DNA of 64,000 bases from JBBATK01 sp040398805 (GTDB taxonomy: Bacteria; Bacteroidota; Ignavibacteria; Kapaibacteriales; NICIL-2), in NCBI GenBank assembly GCA_040398805.1, contig JBBATK010000012.1, forward strand, positions 1 through 64,000, written 5' to 3'. The position numbers and the translations under genes were made by a program. The notes under the pieces were generated by a model. It was given only the letters and a program-made list of their open reading frames with translations. It was not told where the DNA came from and did not search any database. Each line of letters begins with the position of its first letter. Positions within the stretch are counted from its first letter, which is position 1. Positions 35,838-44,733 of the stretch are shown piece by piece.

Positions 35838-36497
35838 ATGCGAATGTTTCTTGTCGGTGTCATCACCTTTGTCACGTTGGGTTTTCTTGTCGTCCCGGAC
35901 CTTGATGCGGGCGGCCGCGGCGGGTCCTTCGGCGGAAGCCGGGGCGGAAGTCGTGGAGGATCCTTCGGCGGCTCACGCAGCAACCGCAGCTATTCCTCTC
36001 CCCGATACAATTCTTCGCGTCCTGCGCCATCCTCCGGATACAACGGCGGTTCGTCCTTCGGCGGCTCGCGCAGCAGCGGTACGTCCATGTTCCGCAGCGG
36101 CGGACGTATGAATTCCGCACAGGAATACACACGCAGTTACGGTGTTCCGCGGAGAACGGAAACGACGCCGCTTCGTGGTAGCGACGGTGTGTCGCGGAAC
36201 TACGTCTTCAACCAATACGGCGGATATGCCGACGGACTCATGACGGGCTATGCCATGGGACGCATGAGCTGGTGGTGGGCCACCCCCTTCCATCCTGCGT
36301 TCTACTACACGGCGCCGCCCTATGTGATGCGTCCCGACGGAACCATGGAGTACTTCCCGCCGACCTTTTCATTCGGGAAACTGTTCTTCACCCTGCTCAT
36401 CATGGCCGTCATCGTGTTCATCATCGTCGTCATGATACGCAATAGACGCCGTCGCATGGGCGAATCGGTAGACCTGTCGCAATCATCTTTCGGCTAA
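35838..36497 (+). CDS. Glycine/serine-rich membrane-anchored protein
   Basis: 219 residues. An N-terminal signal (FLVGVITFVTLGFLVVPDLDA) precedes a low-complexity segment rich in Gly, Ser, Arg (about 25-90) with GGS(F/R) repeats. Then come a short aromatic-rich domain (RNYVFNQYGGYADGLMTGYAMG, MSWWWATPFHPAFYYTAPPYVM) and a single C-terminal membrane helix (FFTLLIMAVIVFIIVVMI) with a basic stop-transfer tail. This layout (GSRGG repeats, W/Y-rich patch, C-terminal TM) looks like small envelope proteins with a periplasmic head. No function is known. A bidirectional terminator follows at 36566-36603. Confidence 0.75.
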   Translation: MRMFLVGVITFVTLGFLVVPDLDAGGRGGSFGGSRGGSRGGSFGGSRSNRSYSSPRYNSSRPAPSSGYNGGSSFGGSRSSGTSMFRSGGRMNSAQEYTRSYGVPRRTETTPLRGSDGVSRNYVFNQYGGYADGLMTGYAMGRMSWWWATPFHPAFYYTAPPYVMRPDGTMEYFPPTFSFGKLFFTLLIMAVIVFIIVVMIRNRRRRMGESVDLSQSSFG

Positions 36498-36565
36498 GCA
36501 GTCGGTGCTCGTGTTCTCCTCACGAGGAAAACCTCATCCGCCGGATTCCGTCCTCATGAACAGAA

Positions 36566-36603
36566 GAAAAAAAAAGCACGCCCTGACGGCGTGCTTTTTC
36601 ATT
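36566..36603. terminator. Bidirectional intrinsic terminator
   Basis: A 12-bp perfect inverted repeat, AAAAAGCACGCC (36571-36582) and GGCGTGCTTTTT (36588-36599), with a 5-nt loop. A-run on the left and T-run on the right serve both strands, as expected between the convergent glycine-rich gene and the sialidase-fold gene. Confidence 0.9.
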
Positions 36604-36668
36604 TTCATTATGCAGCGGAAACGTTCTTGGAAGCTCGAGCCGTCCATGACGGACGTCCATACGTGGCA

Positions 36669-39542
36669 TCAGTGGAGAACGTGGAGGACTTTCGACACAG
36701 GTGCGGCGCTTCCCCGAAGCACGAGCACATAACTGCCGGAGGCCCAGTCGACGGTGGACACCGTCAGAGCGGTGGCTGCCGTCAAAGCATGAGAGGAGAG
36801 CAGTTCACCCCTCATCGAATAGACATCGAGCGTTGCATCAACGGGCGACCAGACGACGAGATGATCGGACGAAGGATTGGGTGTCACGACAAAGGAGTGC
36901 GCGTCCTCATCGGTCACAGCATTCACCGACGCGCCAACGGCGAGATCATCCACATACCAGCCATCGGCGTTCGTCACGATATTCGATTTGAACCGCAGTC
37001 GCAGCGACACGATGCTGTCTCGTGCCACAGGGGCGCGGAGCACCTCCGTCCGCCAATCCGCCTGCGTCAGTTCGGCATTCTGCCATTCGGCGAACACGGT
37101 ACGGTTGTACCATGCAAGTGTCGTCCACACCTCCTCCGCCGGGTTCTCCCGGTAGGCCGCATACTCCACGAAGGCCGTGTCCGACTTGTCGATGATGGCT
37201 GCGTGCGCGAAGCTTATGGGCAATCCGTCGGCCGACCCGTTGCGGACGGGAAAGAACTGAATGGTGTCACGGGCAAGACCGCTGTACTGCATGCGATTCG
37301 ATTCCGTCATGGAATTCCTTGGCGACAGTGAGAACTCATCGGTGGCGGTCCATCCGCCGCGGCGCAGATACTTGGCCTGGACATCACTGTCGAAGGCGTC
37401 ACGATGCTCGGTCGTGATGGCACCGATGTAGCGGGTCACGATCTCGGACCGTGCGCTGAGATTGCCCTTGTCGTCGCCGATGGCGATACGCAGATCGTAG
37501 TAGCCGGGTCGGGAAACGGGGAGCGTCAACACGAGATTCCGTGCGGTGTCCAGACTTTTCACGGGAATATCCGTCCACGCGGCGGAGTCCGTATACACGC
37601 GCACGAACGCCATGTTCACGAGCGGATTCACGGAGTCGGCGCGCAGCGACGGCGTCGTGATTTCCAATCGCGCCGTCGTCGTATCGTTCTTCACTCCGAG
37701 CAGCGAGCCGCCGAGCGGTTGCGGCGCACCACCGGCATACCCCGTGACACTGCGGACCACGGAACTATCGGCGGAGGCTTTCATGGCGACGATGATGTCG
37801 TAGGTATGCTCGGTGTAGGCAACCAGCGAATCGTCCTCGATAGACGTCACCGATCCGTCCACCACGCGCCACGGTTTCCCGTCCCGTTGTATCACCAGCC
37901 GGAAGTCTGCCGCCGAAAGCATCTCACCGAACACCCGCTTCGCCGGTGCCGTCCACGAGAGGTCGATGACCGACGGACGTGTAACGATGGTGCGGGCGCG
38001 CAGATTCTCCACGGGCATGGGCGCATTCACGTTGACGACGGCCGTATACACATCGTTGTCGGCCACCACGGGATAGGTGTTTCGCATGTCCACATGGGAG
38101 GGATACACCTTGCCTGCGATGAAGGCACAGCCGCTGTAGTCGCCGGCGAAGACGCCACTGAGCGACGACGAGCCGAACGGATTGCGGCGGATGTCGAAGC
38201 CCGCGTCGCCGACAGGGCGATCGGTCCAGGTCTCCCCGCCGTCGCGGGAGATACTCACATACGCCCTGCTCATGCGGTTCTCGGGATCGTCGCGACTGTC
38301 GAGAAACGTGACGGCAAGGTCACCGCTCGTTCCGTCGATCGCCATCCATTGCCAGTATTGGTCGTTGGTCGTATCTCGATGGACGATGCGGGGCGTGCTC
38401 CACGTGGCACCGCCGTCGGTGGAGCGCGCGAAATACACGTTCGGCGTGCGGTCCGCGGCCCAGCTCAGATACAGCCAGCCGCGCCGCGGCGAACTTGTGG
38501 TATCGACGACGAGCGACGGATAGGTTTCCACGCGCGTGCCGCCTTTGAGCGTGTGGTTGAACTGACTTCCCGTGTTCATCGCCACGCCCAGCCACTCGTA
38601 GGTGATGACGTTCCGCGGCGCGGACCACGTGGCACCGCCGTCGAGCGACGAGGCGAAGCCGATACTGCGGAGCGGACCGTAATTCCAGGCGACGTACACT
38701 TCACCCTTCGGACCTGTGGCGGCAATGGGAAACGATTGACCGAAGGTGGTGTCGAGGGACTTGCCCGTGAGCACCGTGCTCACCCGTTTAGGTACGGACC
38801 ACGACGCACCGCGGTCGGTGGACTTCGTGATGACGATCTGTGTGGAGGAATCGCGGTCGTACACCCGTTTCCACGGAATGTAGAGATGTCCTTTGTAGGG
38901 CGATGAGTGGGCATTATCGATGCTGATGTAGTACTTGTCCTCGAAGGCGGAGTCCTTCGTCATCACACCCGTATGAAGGATGACGGGCAGGTGCTTGGTC
39001 CACGTGGTGCCATTGTCCGTGGTGACACTCATGAACACCCCGTTCTCGCCGGAGGTGCGCTTGGCGTCGAATCCGCCATACACCAGGTAGCCGCGCCCTT
39101 CCGCATCCCACGCCACGCTGGGATCGTTCCCCACGATGAAGTTCATGCCCGTGGGCTTGCCAAGGTTGATGTTCTTCCAGGTGCGGCCGGCATCGGAGGA
39201 GACGTAGACCCAAGCGGATTGGGCAGCACGATAATCCACCGCCGACGCGATGAGGTAGCGCGGGTCACGCGGGTTCGCCGCGATGGACGACTCGTTCTGC
39301 ATGGGCGAATTGTCCGTTTCCGGCTCGATGAGATTGACATTGAGGAACGACGTGGGCTGGGCGATGCATACCGACGGCGGAAAGCCCTCTCCGAGCGGAC
39401 GGAGGAATGCGGGTTCTACGGACGGACGGGAGGCGTCCATGAGCAACCGCCGGGACGAGCGGCCGACGTCGTCTCCTCCGGACCTGCCAGAGGCCGGTGG
39501 GCAAAGAATGACGGTCACGAAAAGAGCGGCAAATACCTTCAT
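36669..39542 (-). CDS. Secreted BNR-repeat (sialidase-fold) protein with T9SS sorting domain
   Basis: 957 residues with a signal peptide (MKVFAALFVTVILCPPASG). Residues ~70-510 form a six-bladed sialidase-like propeller with Asp-box motifs (SSDAGRTW, TTDNGTTW, STDRGASW, SLDGGATW, STDGGATW, SRDGGETW). FN3-like domains follow (~520-620), then a domain with an immune-inhibitor-like SADGLPISFAHAAIIDKSD and GWYVDDLAVG region. The C-terminus is a type-A T9SS sorting domain (VVTPNPSSDHLVVW ... WASGSYVLVLRG). Asp boxes alone do not prove sialidase activity, and I did not see the catalytic Arg triad convincingly. It is probably a surface or secreted glycan-binding or glycosidase-like protein. Single gene, convergent with the subtilase unit. 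Confidence 0.88.
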   Translation of the reverse strand: MKVFAALFVTVILCPPASGRSGGDDVGRSSRRLLMDASRPSVEPAFLRPLGEGFPPSVCIAQPTSFLNVNLIEPETDNSPMQNESSIAANPRDPRYLIASAVDYRAAQSAWVYVSSDAGRTWKNINLGKPTGMNFIVGNDPSVAWDAEGRGYLVYGGFDAKRTSGENGVFMSVTTDNGTTWTKHLPVILHTGVMTKDSAFEDKYYISIDNAHSSPYKGHLYIPWKRVYDRDSSTQIVITKSTDRGASWSVPKRVSTVLTGKSLDTTFGQSFPIAATGPKGEVYVAWNYGPLRSIGFASSLDGGATWSAPRNVITYEWLGVAMNTGSQFNHTLKGGTRVETYPSLVVDTTSSPRRGWLYLSWAADRTPNVYFARSTDGGATWSTPRIVHRDTTNDQYWQWMAIDGTSGDLAVTFLDSRDDPENRMSRAYVSISRDGGETWTDRPVGDAGFDIRRNPFGSSSLSGVFAGDYSGCAFIAGKVYPSHVDMRNTYPVVADNDVYTAVVNVNAPMPVENLRARTIVTRPSVIDLSWTAPAKRVFGEMLSAADFRLVIQRDGKPWRVVDGSVTSIEDDSLVAYTEHTYDIIVAMKASADSSVVRSVTGYAGGAPQPLGGSLLGVKNDTTTARLEITTPSLRADSVNPLVNMAFVRVYTDSAAWTDIPVKSLDTARNLVLTLPVSRPGYYDLRIAIGDDKGNLSARSEIVTRYIGAITTEHRDAFDSDVQAKYLRRGGWTATDEFSLSPRNSMTESNRMQYSGLARDTIQFFPVRNGSADGLPISFAHAAIIDKSDTAFVEYAAYRENPAEEVWTTLAWYNRTVFAEWQNAELTQADWRTEVLRAPVARDSIVSLRLRFKSNIVTNADGWYVDDLAVGASVNAVTDEDAHSFVVTPNPSSDHLVVWSPVDATLDVYSMRGELLSSHALTAATALTVSTVDWASGSYVLVLRGSAAPVSKVLHVLH

Positions 39543-39674
39543 AGGGAGTCCCGACAGGTGATCAATTCGGTCTAATTACGCAGGACGGACAATCTATGCA
39601 AGCGGAAAGGCGGTCGGTAGACGGAAGCTGTTCCGTACCCCGAGAAAGCACATCGTTCTCGTCCCCCCGGGGAG

Positions 39675-39682
39675 TATTTTTG
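39675..39682 (+). promoter_or_regulatory. Putative -7 promoter box TATTTTTG
   Basis: TATTTTTG matches TAnnTTTG, 43 bp before the GH2-like ATG at 39726. The longer frame start at 39696 would leave almost no leader, which supports 39726. Confidence 0.5.
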
Positions 39683-39725
39683 CACTCCGTATTCCGTGAC
39701 CTACACACTTCCGTACTACACCGTT

Positions 39726-42293
39726 ATGAACCCACGGACATTCTCCTGTGCCTTGGTCGTGCTCGCCTTTTTCGTGGTCACCGGGGCTATGGCCTACGCG
39801 CCGATAACGAAGGAGCAACAGCGCATCCTCATGCCGTCGTCCACACGCGTCATGAACTCTCTCGCGGGACAGTGGGAGCGGTCCGTCGACGACAACGAAT
39901 GGTCCACCGTCTACCTTCCGCGCAGCGAATCGTACGACGGCCGTGTCACCTACCGTCGGTCGTTCACCGTCGATGAATCCTCCGCGCGTTCGATGAGTTG
40001 GAACCTTTCCTTCCTCGGACTCGCCGATGCGGCGGAAGTCACCATCAACGACCGCTACGTAGGGAAGTTCTTCGGAGGAATGGTGCCCTTCATGGCACAT
40101 GTTCCCGACAAGATCATCAAAGGCGGAACCAACACCATCCGCCTTGTCGTCTATCCCGCATCCGACAACTCCGTGCGCTCGCGCAAGCAACAACTTTTCG
40201 GTCAGCGCATCGCCACCGGTATCGTGCGGGAACTCTTCCTTGTCGGCACTCCGCAGATTTCCCTTGGCGACATCCGCACGACCATTGAACAGACGGGCTC
40301 CGGCGCCCGCATCACGGCGCGGACGACGACGCACGTGGGAAGCAGCGACAAGATCGCCGTCAACGACAGCATGCAATCCGGCATGAGTGTCGGTAGCGTG
40401 CTCGTGACGGCACAGCTGCGGTCGCCAAACGACGGACTCATCACCAGCACCGCACAGCAACAGGTCCGGGTCATGAAAGACCGCGTGGTCGACATGCAAT
40501 TCGACCTGTCTGTCGCCTCGCCGCGGTGGTGGTCGCCGTCCGACCCCGCGCTCTACACCTTGGAACTGCGTATCGAAGCCAACGGCCGTGTCATCGACGA
40601 ACTCAGCGTGCCGGTAGGCTTGGCAACGTATACGCCCGGATCCGTGGCGTCCCAAGGATTGATCGCTCTGAACGGACAGCCCGTGTTCATCAAGGCCGTG
40701 GACTATGTGGAAGAGGTCGCCGGTGACGGTGCCACGGTGAGCTGCTCGCAGATAGAGAAGGACGTGGTGTTGTTGCGGACCTTAGGAGTGAATTGCATCC
40801 ATACCCTGTTCTCCGCGCCGCATCCCTACCTGGCATACCTGTGTGCAAAGAACGGCATCATGATCGTTGCCGACCTGCCCGTCTACGACATACCTTCGGA
40901 TCTGTTGAAGGACGATGAGATCCGCGCCCGTCTGATGAATACGGCGGAGCGGATGGTGGCTGCCTATGAGCGCATCCCCGCTCTGGCGATGTGGAACATC
41001 GCCAGCGGACTCGAGCAGCACAAACCGGCGACGGCGGATTTCCTTCGCTCCATGAGCTCCACCATGCACCGATTGTCGTCACGTCCCGTCTCACAGCTCG
41101 TTCGCTTCCGCACCAAGACGGTTGTCAACGAGAACATCGATGCCATCATCTATCATTGCGACCGCTTCGATGAAGCGCAGGAGTCCATTCAGGCCGAGCT
41201 GCAACGCTGTGCCAGACTGGGAGAACGTCCCTTCGCCCTGTGCTTCGGCAAACCCGTGCAACCGGAGAACCGGAACGGTTATGCGGATCCCATTTCCGCA
41301 GAGGCCCAGGCACGATACATCCTCATGTGCTACCGCGCACTCCGTGCCGCGCAGAGCGGTGGAAGCTTCGTGTGGACACTCACCGACTATTCGCTGAACC
41401 ATTCCACCATGCTCACCAATACCGCCGGTGAACACCTGTGCACGAGCGGCATCGCCGACGAGACACGGGAACCGCGCATCGCTTTCCAGATGTACAAGGC
41501 ATGGCTGAACGACGAGAAGGATCCCACCCTGCAGGCGGGTGTGTACACGGAATCGAACCATGCGATCTTCATCGGCACGGGATTGCTGCTCATCATGATC
41601 ATGGCGCTGATGCTCAACCGCTCGCGCCGTTTCCGGGAGTATGCCTTCCGCGCCGTGTTCCATGCGCACAACTTCGCCTCGGACATCCGGGACCAGCGCA
41701 TACTGTCGCGAGCGCAGACCGTGATGCTCGCCGTCGTCATCGCGGGCACGCTCGCCGTCATGCTCACCACGCTGTTGTATCACGCGCGTAGAAGCACGGA
41801 GGCGGAGTACCTGCTCATGCTGCTGTTCCCGCAAGAAGGATTGAAAACCGTCCTGAGCTCCCTTGCGTGGCGTCCGGATCTGGGGATCATCTACACCATG
41901 CTCATCGTGCTCGTGAAGCAAGCCGTCATTGCCGGGCTCCTTCGGCTGGTGGCGCTCTTCGTTCGCGGACGCATCACGTTCGGCGATACGTACATCATCA
42001 CCGTGTGGTCATGTCTGCCCGTCCTGTTCTTCCTGCCCTTCGCCACCATCCTCGTGCGCGCGCTGGATGTCAGTTCCGTGTCGCTGTGGCTGGTGTTGCT
42101 CTTGATCATGGGTGTCTGGATCTTCATCCGCATCCTTCGGTGCACCGTGGTCGTCTTCGACGTCCCGCCGATACCGCTGTATGCAGGTGCGACGTTGTTC
42201 GTGGGCATCATCCTGCTTGCCTTGAGTACGACCTACGATTCTTCGTATGCCTTCTTCCCGCATCTGTGGTACTACTTCTCGGCGGTCGTCTAG
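39726..42293 (+). CDS. GH2-like ectodomain fused to a polytopic membrane domain
   Basis: 855 residues. Signal peptide (SCALVVLAFFVVTGAMA); a GH2 sugar-binding jelly roll (about 35-165: SLAGQWERSVDD, YRRSFTVDESS, GLADAAEVTINDRYVGKFFGG); an Ig-like domain (about 170-300); a TIM-barrel-like domain (about 300-590: LNGQPVFIKAVDYVEEV, IEKDVVLLRTLGVNCIH). Then six hydrophobic helices (about 615-850). The acid/base position, usually in W-x-x-G-N-E, reads MWNIASG at W423-G428, and the nucleophile region reads PFALCFGKP without a Glu, so the barrel looks inactive. The membrane part resembles the Yip1-like or carrier-type polytopic domains but I cannot name it. Secretion plus membrane anchoring suggests a periplasmic carbohydrate- or envelope-binding head. 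hrcA follows after 104 bp. Confidence 0.8.
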   Translation: MNPRTFSCALVVLAFFVVTGAMAYAPITKEQQRILMPSSTRVMNSLAGQWERSVDDNEWSTVYLPRSESYDGRVTYRRSFTVDESSARSMSWNLSFLGLADAAEVTINDRYVGKFFGGMVPFMAHVPDKIIKGGTNTIRLVVYPASDNSVRSRKQQLFGQRIATGIVRELFLVGTPQISLGDIRTTIEQTGSGARITARTTTHVGSSDKIAVNDSMQSGMSVGSVLVTAQLRSPNDGLITSTAQQQVRVMKDRVVDMQFDLSVASPRWWSPSDPALYTLELRIEANGRVIDELSVPVGLATYTPGSVASQGLIALNGQPVFIKAVDYVEEVAGDGATVSCSQIEKDVVLLRTLGVNCIHTLFSAPHPYLAYLCAKNGIMIVADLPVYDIPSDLLKDDEIRARLMNTAERMVAAYERIPALAMWNIASGLEQHKPATADFLRSMSSTMHRLSSRPVSQLVRFRTKTVVNENIDAIIYHCDRFDEAQESIQAELQRCARLGERPFALCFGKPVQPENRNGYADPISAEAQARYILMCYRALRAAQSGGSFVWTLTDYSLNHSTMLTNTAGEHLCTSGIADETREPRIAFQMYKAWLNDEKDPTLQAGVYTESNHAIFIGTGLLLIMIMALMLNRSRRFREYAFRAVFHAHNFASDIRDQRILSRAQTVMLAVVIAGTLAVMLTTLLYHARRSTEAEYLLMLLFPQEGLKTVLSSLAWRPDLGIIYTMLIVLVKQAVIAGLLRLVALFVRGRITFGDTYIITVWSCLPVLFFLPFATILVRALDVSSVSLWLVLLLIMGVWIFIRILRCTVVVFDVPPIPLYAGATLFVGIILLALSTTYDSSYAFFPHLWYYFSAVV

Positions 42294-42397
42294 GGATTAT
42301 TCTTCGCAGGTAAACGGTTGCACGTGTCTTCATGGTGACGCTGTCCGCATCGCCGCAGGACATGCACCGAGAAACTCCTACTGATATCACCTTCATC

Positions 42398-43501
42398 ATG
42401 GAACCTTCCGCCGTCCATATCCATCGTCCCCGCTCTGCGCACCGCACGGACGCTGCGGGAGCGCATGGCCTGAGCGAACGGGAGGAGCTCATCCTGCGGG
42501 CGATCGTGCAGTCCTACGTGCTCTCTGCCAGTCCCGTGAGTTCCGCTGCGCTTATGAAGCAATTGGAATCGGACCTCAAAGTTTCCTCCGCGACGATACG
42601 GAACGTCATGGCGCACCTCGAGGAGCGCGGGTACATCAACCATCCGCACGTATCGGCTGGACGCGTGCCCACGGATCTGGGGTACCGGTATTATGTGGAT
42701 TCCCTCATGGCGCCCGAGGCGCTCTCGCAATCGGAAGCAAGCTCCCTGAAAGCCAATCTGAGTGCGGGCACGACGGAGGTTCTGCTCCGCGATGCATCGC
42801 GCCTGCTCGGTGTCGTATCGCGTCTGCTCGGCGTGGTTCAACTGCCCACAGTGGGCGACCTCACCATCCGTCGCATCGAGCTCGTCTCGCTCTCCTCCAC
42901 GCGTCTGCTCGTCGTGGTGGCGTTCGACTCCGATGTGCTGCGCACCGTCACCTTGGAAACCGACAGCGATATCGCCACGGAGTCCCTCGACGCCGTCTCG
43001 CGCGTCATGAACGAGCGCGTGAGCGGCAAGCCCCTGCGATTCGTCCGCGAGAACTTCCCGCAGATGCTCGACGACCATCGTTCCAATCCTGTCGTCCGCC
43101 TGTTCGTGGATTCGCTCGACCGGTTATTGCACGACCAGTCGGACCGATTGCATCTGGCAGGTGCGCAGAACCTTGTCCAGCAGCCCGAGTTCGACACGCC
43201 CGATCGGTTGCGCGGTGTGGTGGAGCTCATGGAGAACGAGGATGTCATCGTGCATCTCATGGAACGTTCGGGCATGGATGCCTCATCGCAAGGCGTCCGC
43301 GTGATGATCGGTTCGGAGATCCAAAGCGACCTGCTCCGCGACTTCAGTTTCGTGAGTGCGCAGTATCGCATAGGGGCGCGTTCGTATTCGGTCGGGCTTA
43401 TCGGACCCAAGCGCATGAACTACGCGAAGCTCATGTCCCTCGTCGGCTCCGTGGCCCATCTCATCACCAGCTCGGCACGTCACGACGAATACTCACGCTA
43501 A
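42398..43501 (+). CDS. hrcA: Heat-inducible transcription repressor HrcA
   Basis: A 367-residue repressor of class I heat-shock genes that binds CIRCE operators with GroEL help. The winged-helix N-terminus shows LSEREELILRAIVQSYVLSASPVSSAAL, VSSATIRNVMAHLEERGYI and the wing HPHVSAGRVPTDLGYRYYVD. A GAF-like middle domain and the C-terminal GARSYSVGLIGPKRMNYAKLMSLV motif complete the family pattern. ATGs at 42332, 42362 and 42398 are all possible; the last gives the length closest to the family. No CIRCE repeat was found near it, and grpE/dnaJ/dnaK, its usual neighbours, are absent. An ABC ATPase gene follows after 10 bp. Confidence 0.93.
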   Translation: MEPSAVHIHRPRSAHRTDAAGAHGLSEREELILRAIVQSYVLSASPVSSAALMKQLESDLKVSSATIRNVMAHLEERGYINHPHVSAGRVPTDLGYRYYVDSLMAPEALSQSEASSLKANLSAGTTEVLLRDASRLLGVVSRLLGVVQLPTVGDLTIRRIELVSLSSTRLLVVVAFDSDVLRTVTLETDSDIATESLDAVSRVMNERVSGKPLRFVRENFPQMLDDHRSNPVVRLFVDSLDRLLHDQSDRLHLAGAQNLVQQPEFDTPDRLRGVVELMENEDVIVHLMERSGMDASSQGVRVMIGSEIQSDLLRDFSFVSAQYRIGARSYSVGLIGPKRMNYAKLMSLVGSVAHLITSSARHDEYSR

Positions 43502-43511
43502 CCCCATTGCC

Positions 43512-44597
43512 ATGCATCCGCCACTTCACTTGGAACTTCGATCGATCGTCAAGCGCTACGACGCCCAGACGGAAGCCGTCCGCGACGTCTCTTTGAGCGT
43601 GCACCCGGGCGAGTTCCTCGTGCTTGTCGGTCCTTCGGGATGCGGCAAATCCACCTTGCTCCGCATGATCGCCGGACTGGAGACCATCACGTCCGGCGAT
43701 CTCCTGTTCGACGGCAAGCGCATGAACGATGTCGGTGCCCGTGACCGCGACATCGGCATGGTGTTCCAGAATTACGCATTGTACCCGCACCTCACTGTGT
43801 TCGAGAACATCGCGTTCCCGCTCCGCGTGCGCAAGGAGTCCGACACCGCCATCCGCTCTCGCGTCACCGACGTGGCAGAGATGCTCTCCCTTGGCGCTCT
43901 CCTGGAACGTCTGCCCAAACAACTCAGCGGCGGCCAACGTCAGCGTGTGGCCGTCGGACGTGCCATCGCCCGCAAGCCGCGCCTGTTCCTCTTCGACGAA
44001 CCGCTTTCGAATCTGGATGCGCAATTGCGCATCGCCATGCGATCGGAACTCACCTTGCTTCAACGCAGCCTTGGCACGACCGCCGTGTACGTGACGCACG
44101 ACCACACGGAAGCGATGACCATGGGAGACCGCATCGCCGTCCTCCGGGGCGGGGCGCTCATGCAGATGGGCACTCCCCAGGAATTGTACTACAACCCCGA
44201 CAACTCCTTTGTTGCAGGATTCCTCGGCACACCGTCCATGAACATGGTTCCCGGTCGCATCGTCAACAACGGCACTCCCCGCTTCCTGAGCGACACCTAC
44301 CGATGGAGCATCGACCTCTCCGCCGTCGTCGTGCAATCGATGCCTGCCGACGGCACCCCGTGCACGCTGGGCGTTCGCGCGGAAGACGTGGTGCTGGATG
44401 CGGAAGGAAGCATCGCGCTCCCTGTGCGTGCCATCGAGTTCGTCGGACACGAGACGCTGCTCTTTCTTGGCAATGCCGGCTCGTTCATCACCGCCCGCAC
44501 GCATGCGTCCCATGTGCCCTCGGTGGATTCCATCGCGCACTTCGGCATCCGTCATGAACGTGCCTATCTGTTCGCCGAGAACGGGGACCGCCTTTGA
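43512..44597 (+). CDS. ABC transporter ATP-binding protein (MalK/UgpC type)
   Basis: A 361-residue ATPase subunit for a sugar or glycerol-phosphate importer. The nucleotide-binding domain has Walker A GPSGCGKST (about 41-49), Q-loop MVFQNYALYPHLTV, ABC signature LSGGQRQR, Walker B RLFLFDEPLSNLD and H-loop VYVTHDHTEAMTMGD. The C-terminal OB-like regulatory domain (QELYYNPDNSFVAGFLGTPSMN ... LGVRAEDVVL) marks the CUT1 MalK/UgpC/MsmX group, whose members often energise several importers. No permease or binding-protein gene is adjacent. It starts 10 bp after hrcA and is probably co-transcribed with it. Confidence 0.93.
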   Translation: MHPPLHLELRSIVKRYDAQTEAVRDVSLSVHPGEFLVLVGPSGCGKSTLLRMIAGLETITSGDLLFDGKRMNDVGARDRDIGMVFQNYALYPHLTVFENIAFPLRVRKESDTAIRSRVTDVAEMLSLGALLERLPKQLSGGQRQRVAVGRAIARKPRLFLFDEPLSNLDAQLRIAMRSELTLLQRSLGTTAVYVTHDHTEAMTMGDRIAVLRGGALMQMGTPQELYYNPDNSFVAGFLGTPSMNMVPGRIVNNGTPRFLSDTYRWSIDLSAVVVQSMPADGTPCTLGVRAEDVVLDAEGSIALPVRAIEFVGHETLLFLGNAGSFITARTHASHVPSVDSIAHFGIRHERAYLFAENGDRL

Positions 44598-44733
44598 TGA
44601 TCCGCTTCCCTACCGAACAGCACTCGAGTCGGTGTGAGCATCGCAGCCTGTCGCGCGTGATCGGACCGACCGCATGCACTGAACTCGAACCAAACGCGTC
44701 TTCCCTTTTTCTTTGACCACCACGAGCAGAGCG

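Noticed and set aside
36669..39542. Confirmed sialidase
   Set aside because: Asp-box repeats are clear, but the catalytic Arg triad and Asp/Tyr/Glu set could not be placed, so only the fold is claimed.
42294..42397. CIRCE operator upstream of hrcA
   Set aside because: No TTAGCACTC-N9-GAGTGCTAA inverted repeat or near match was found.
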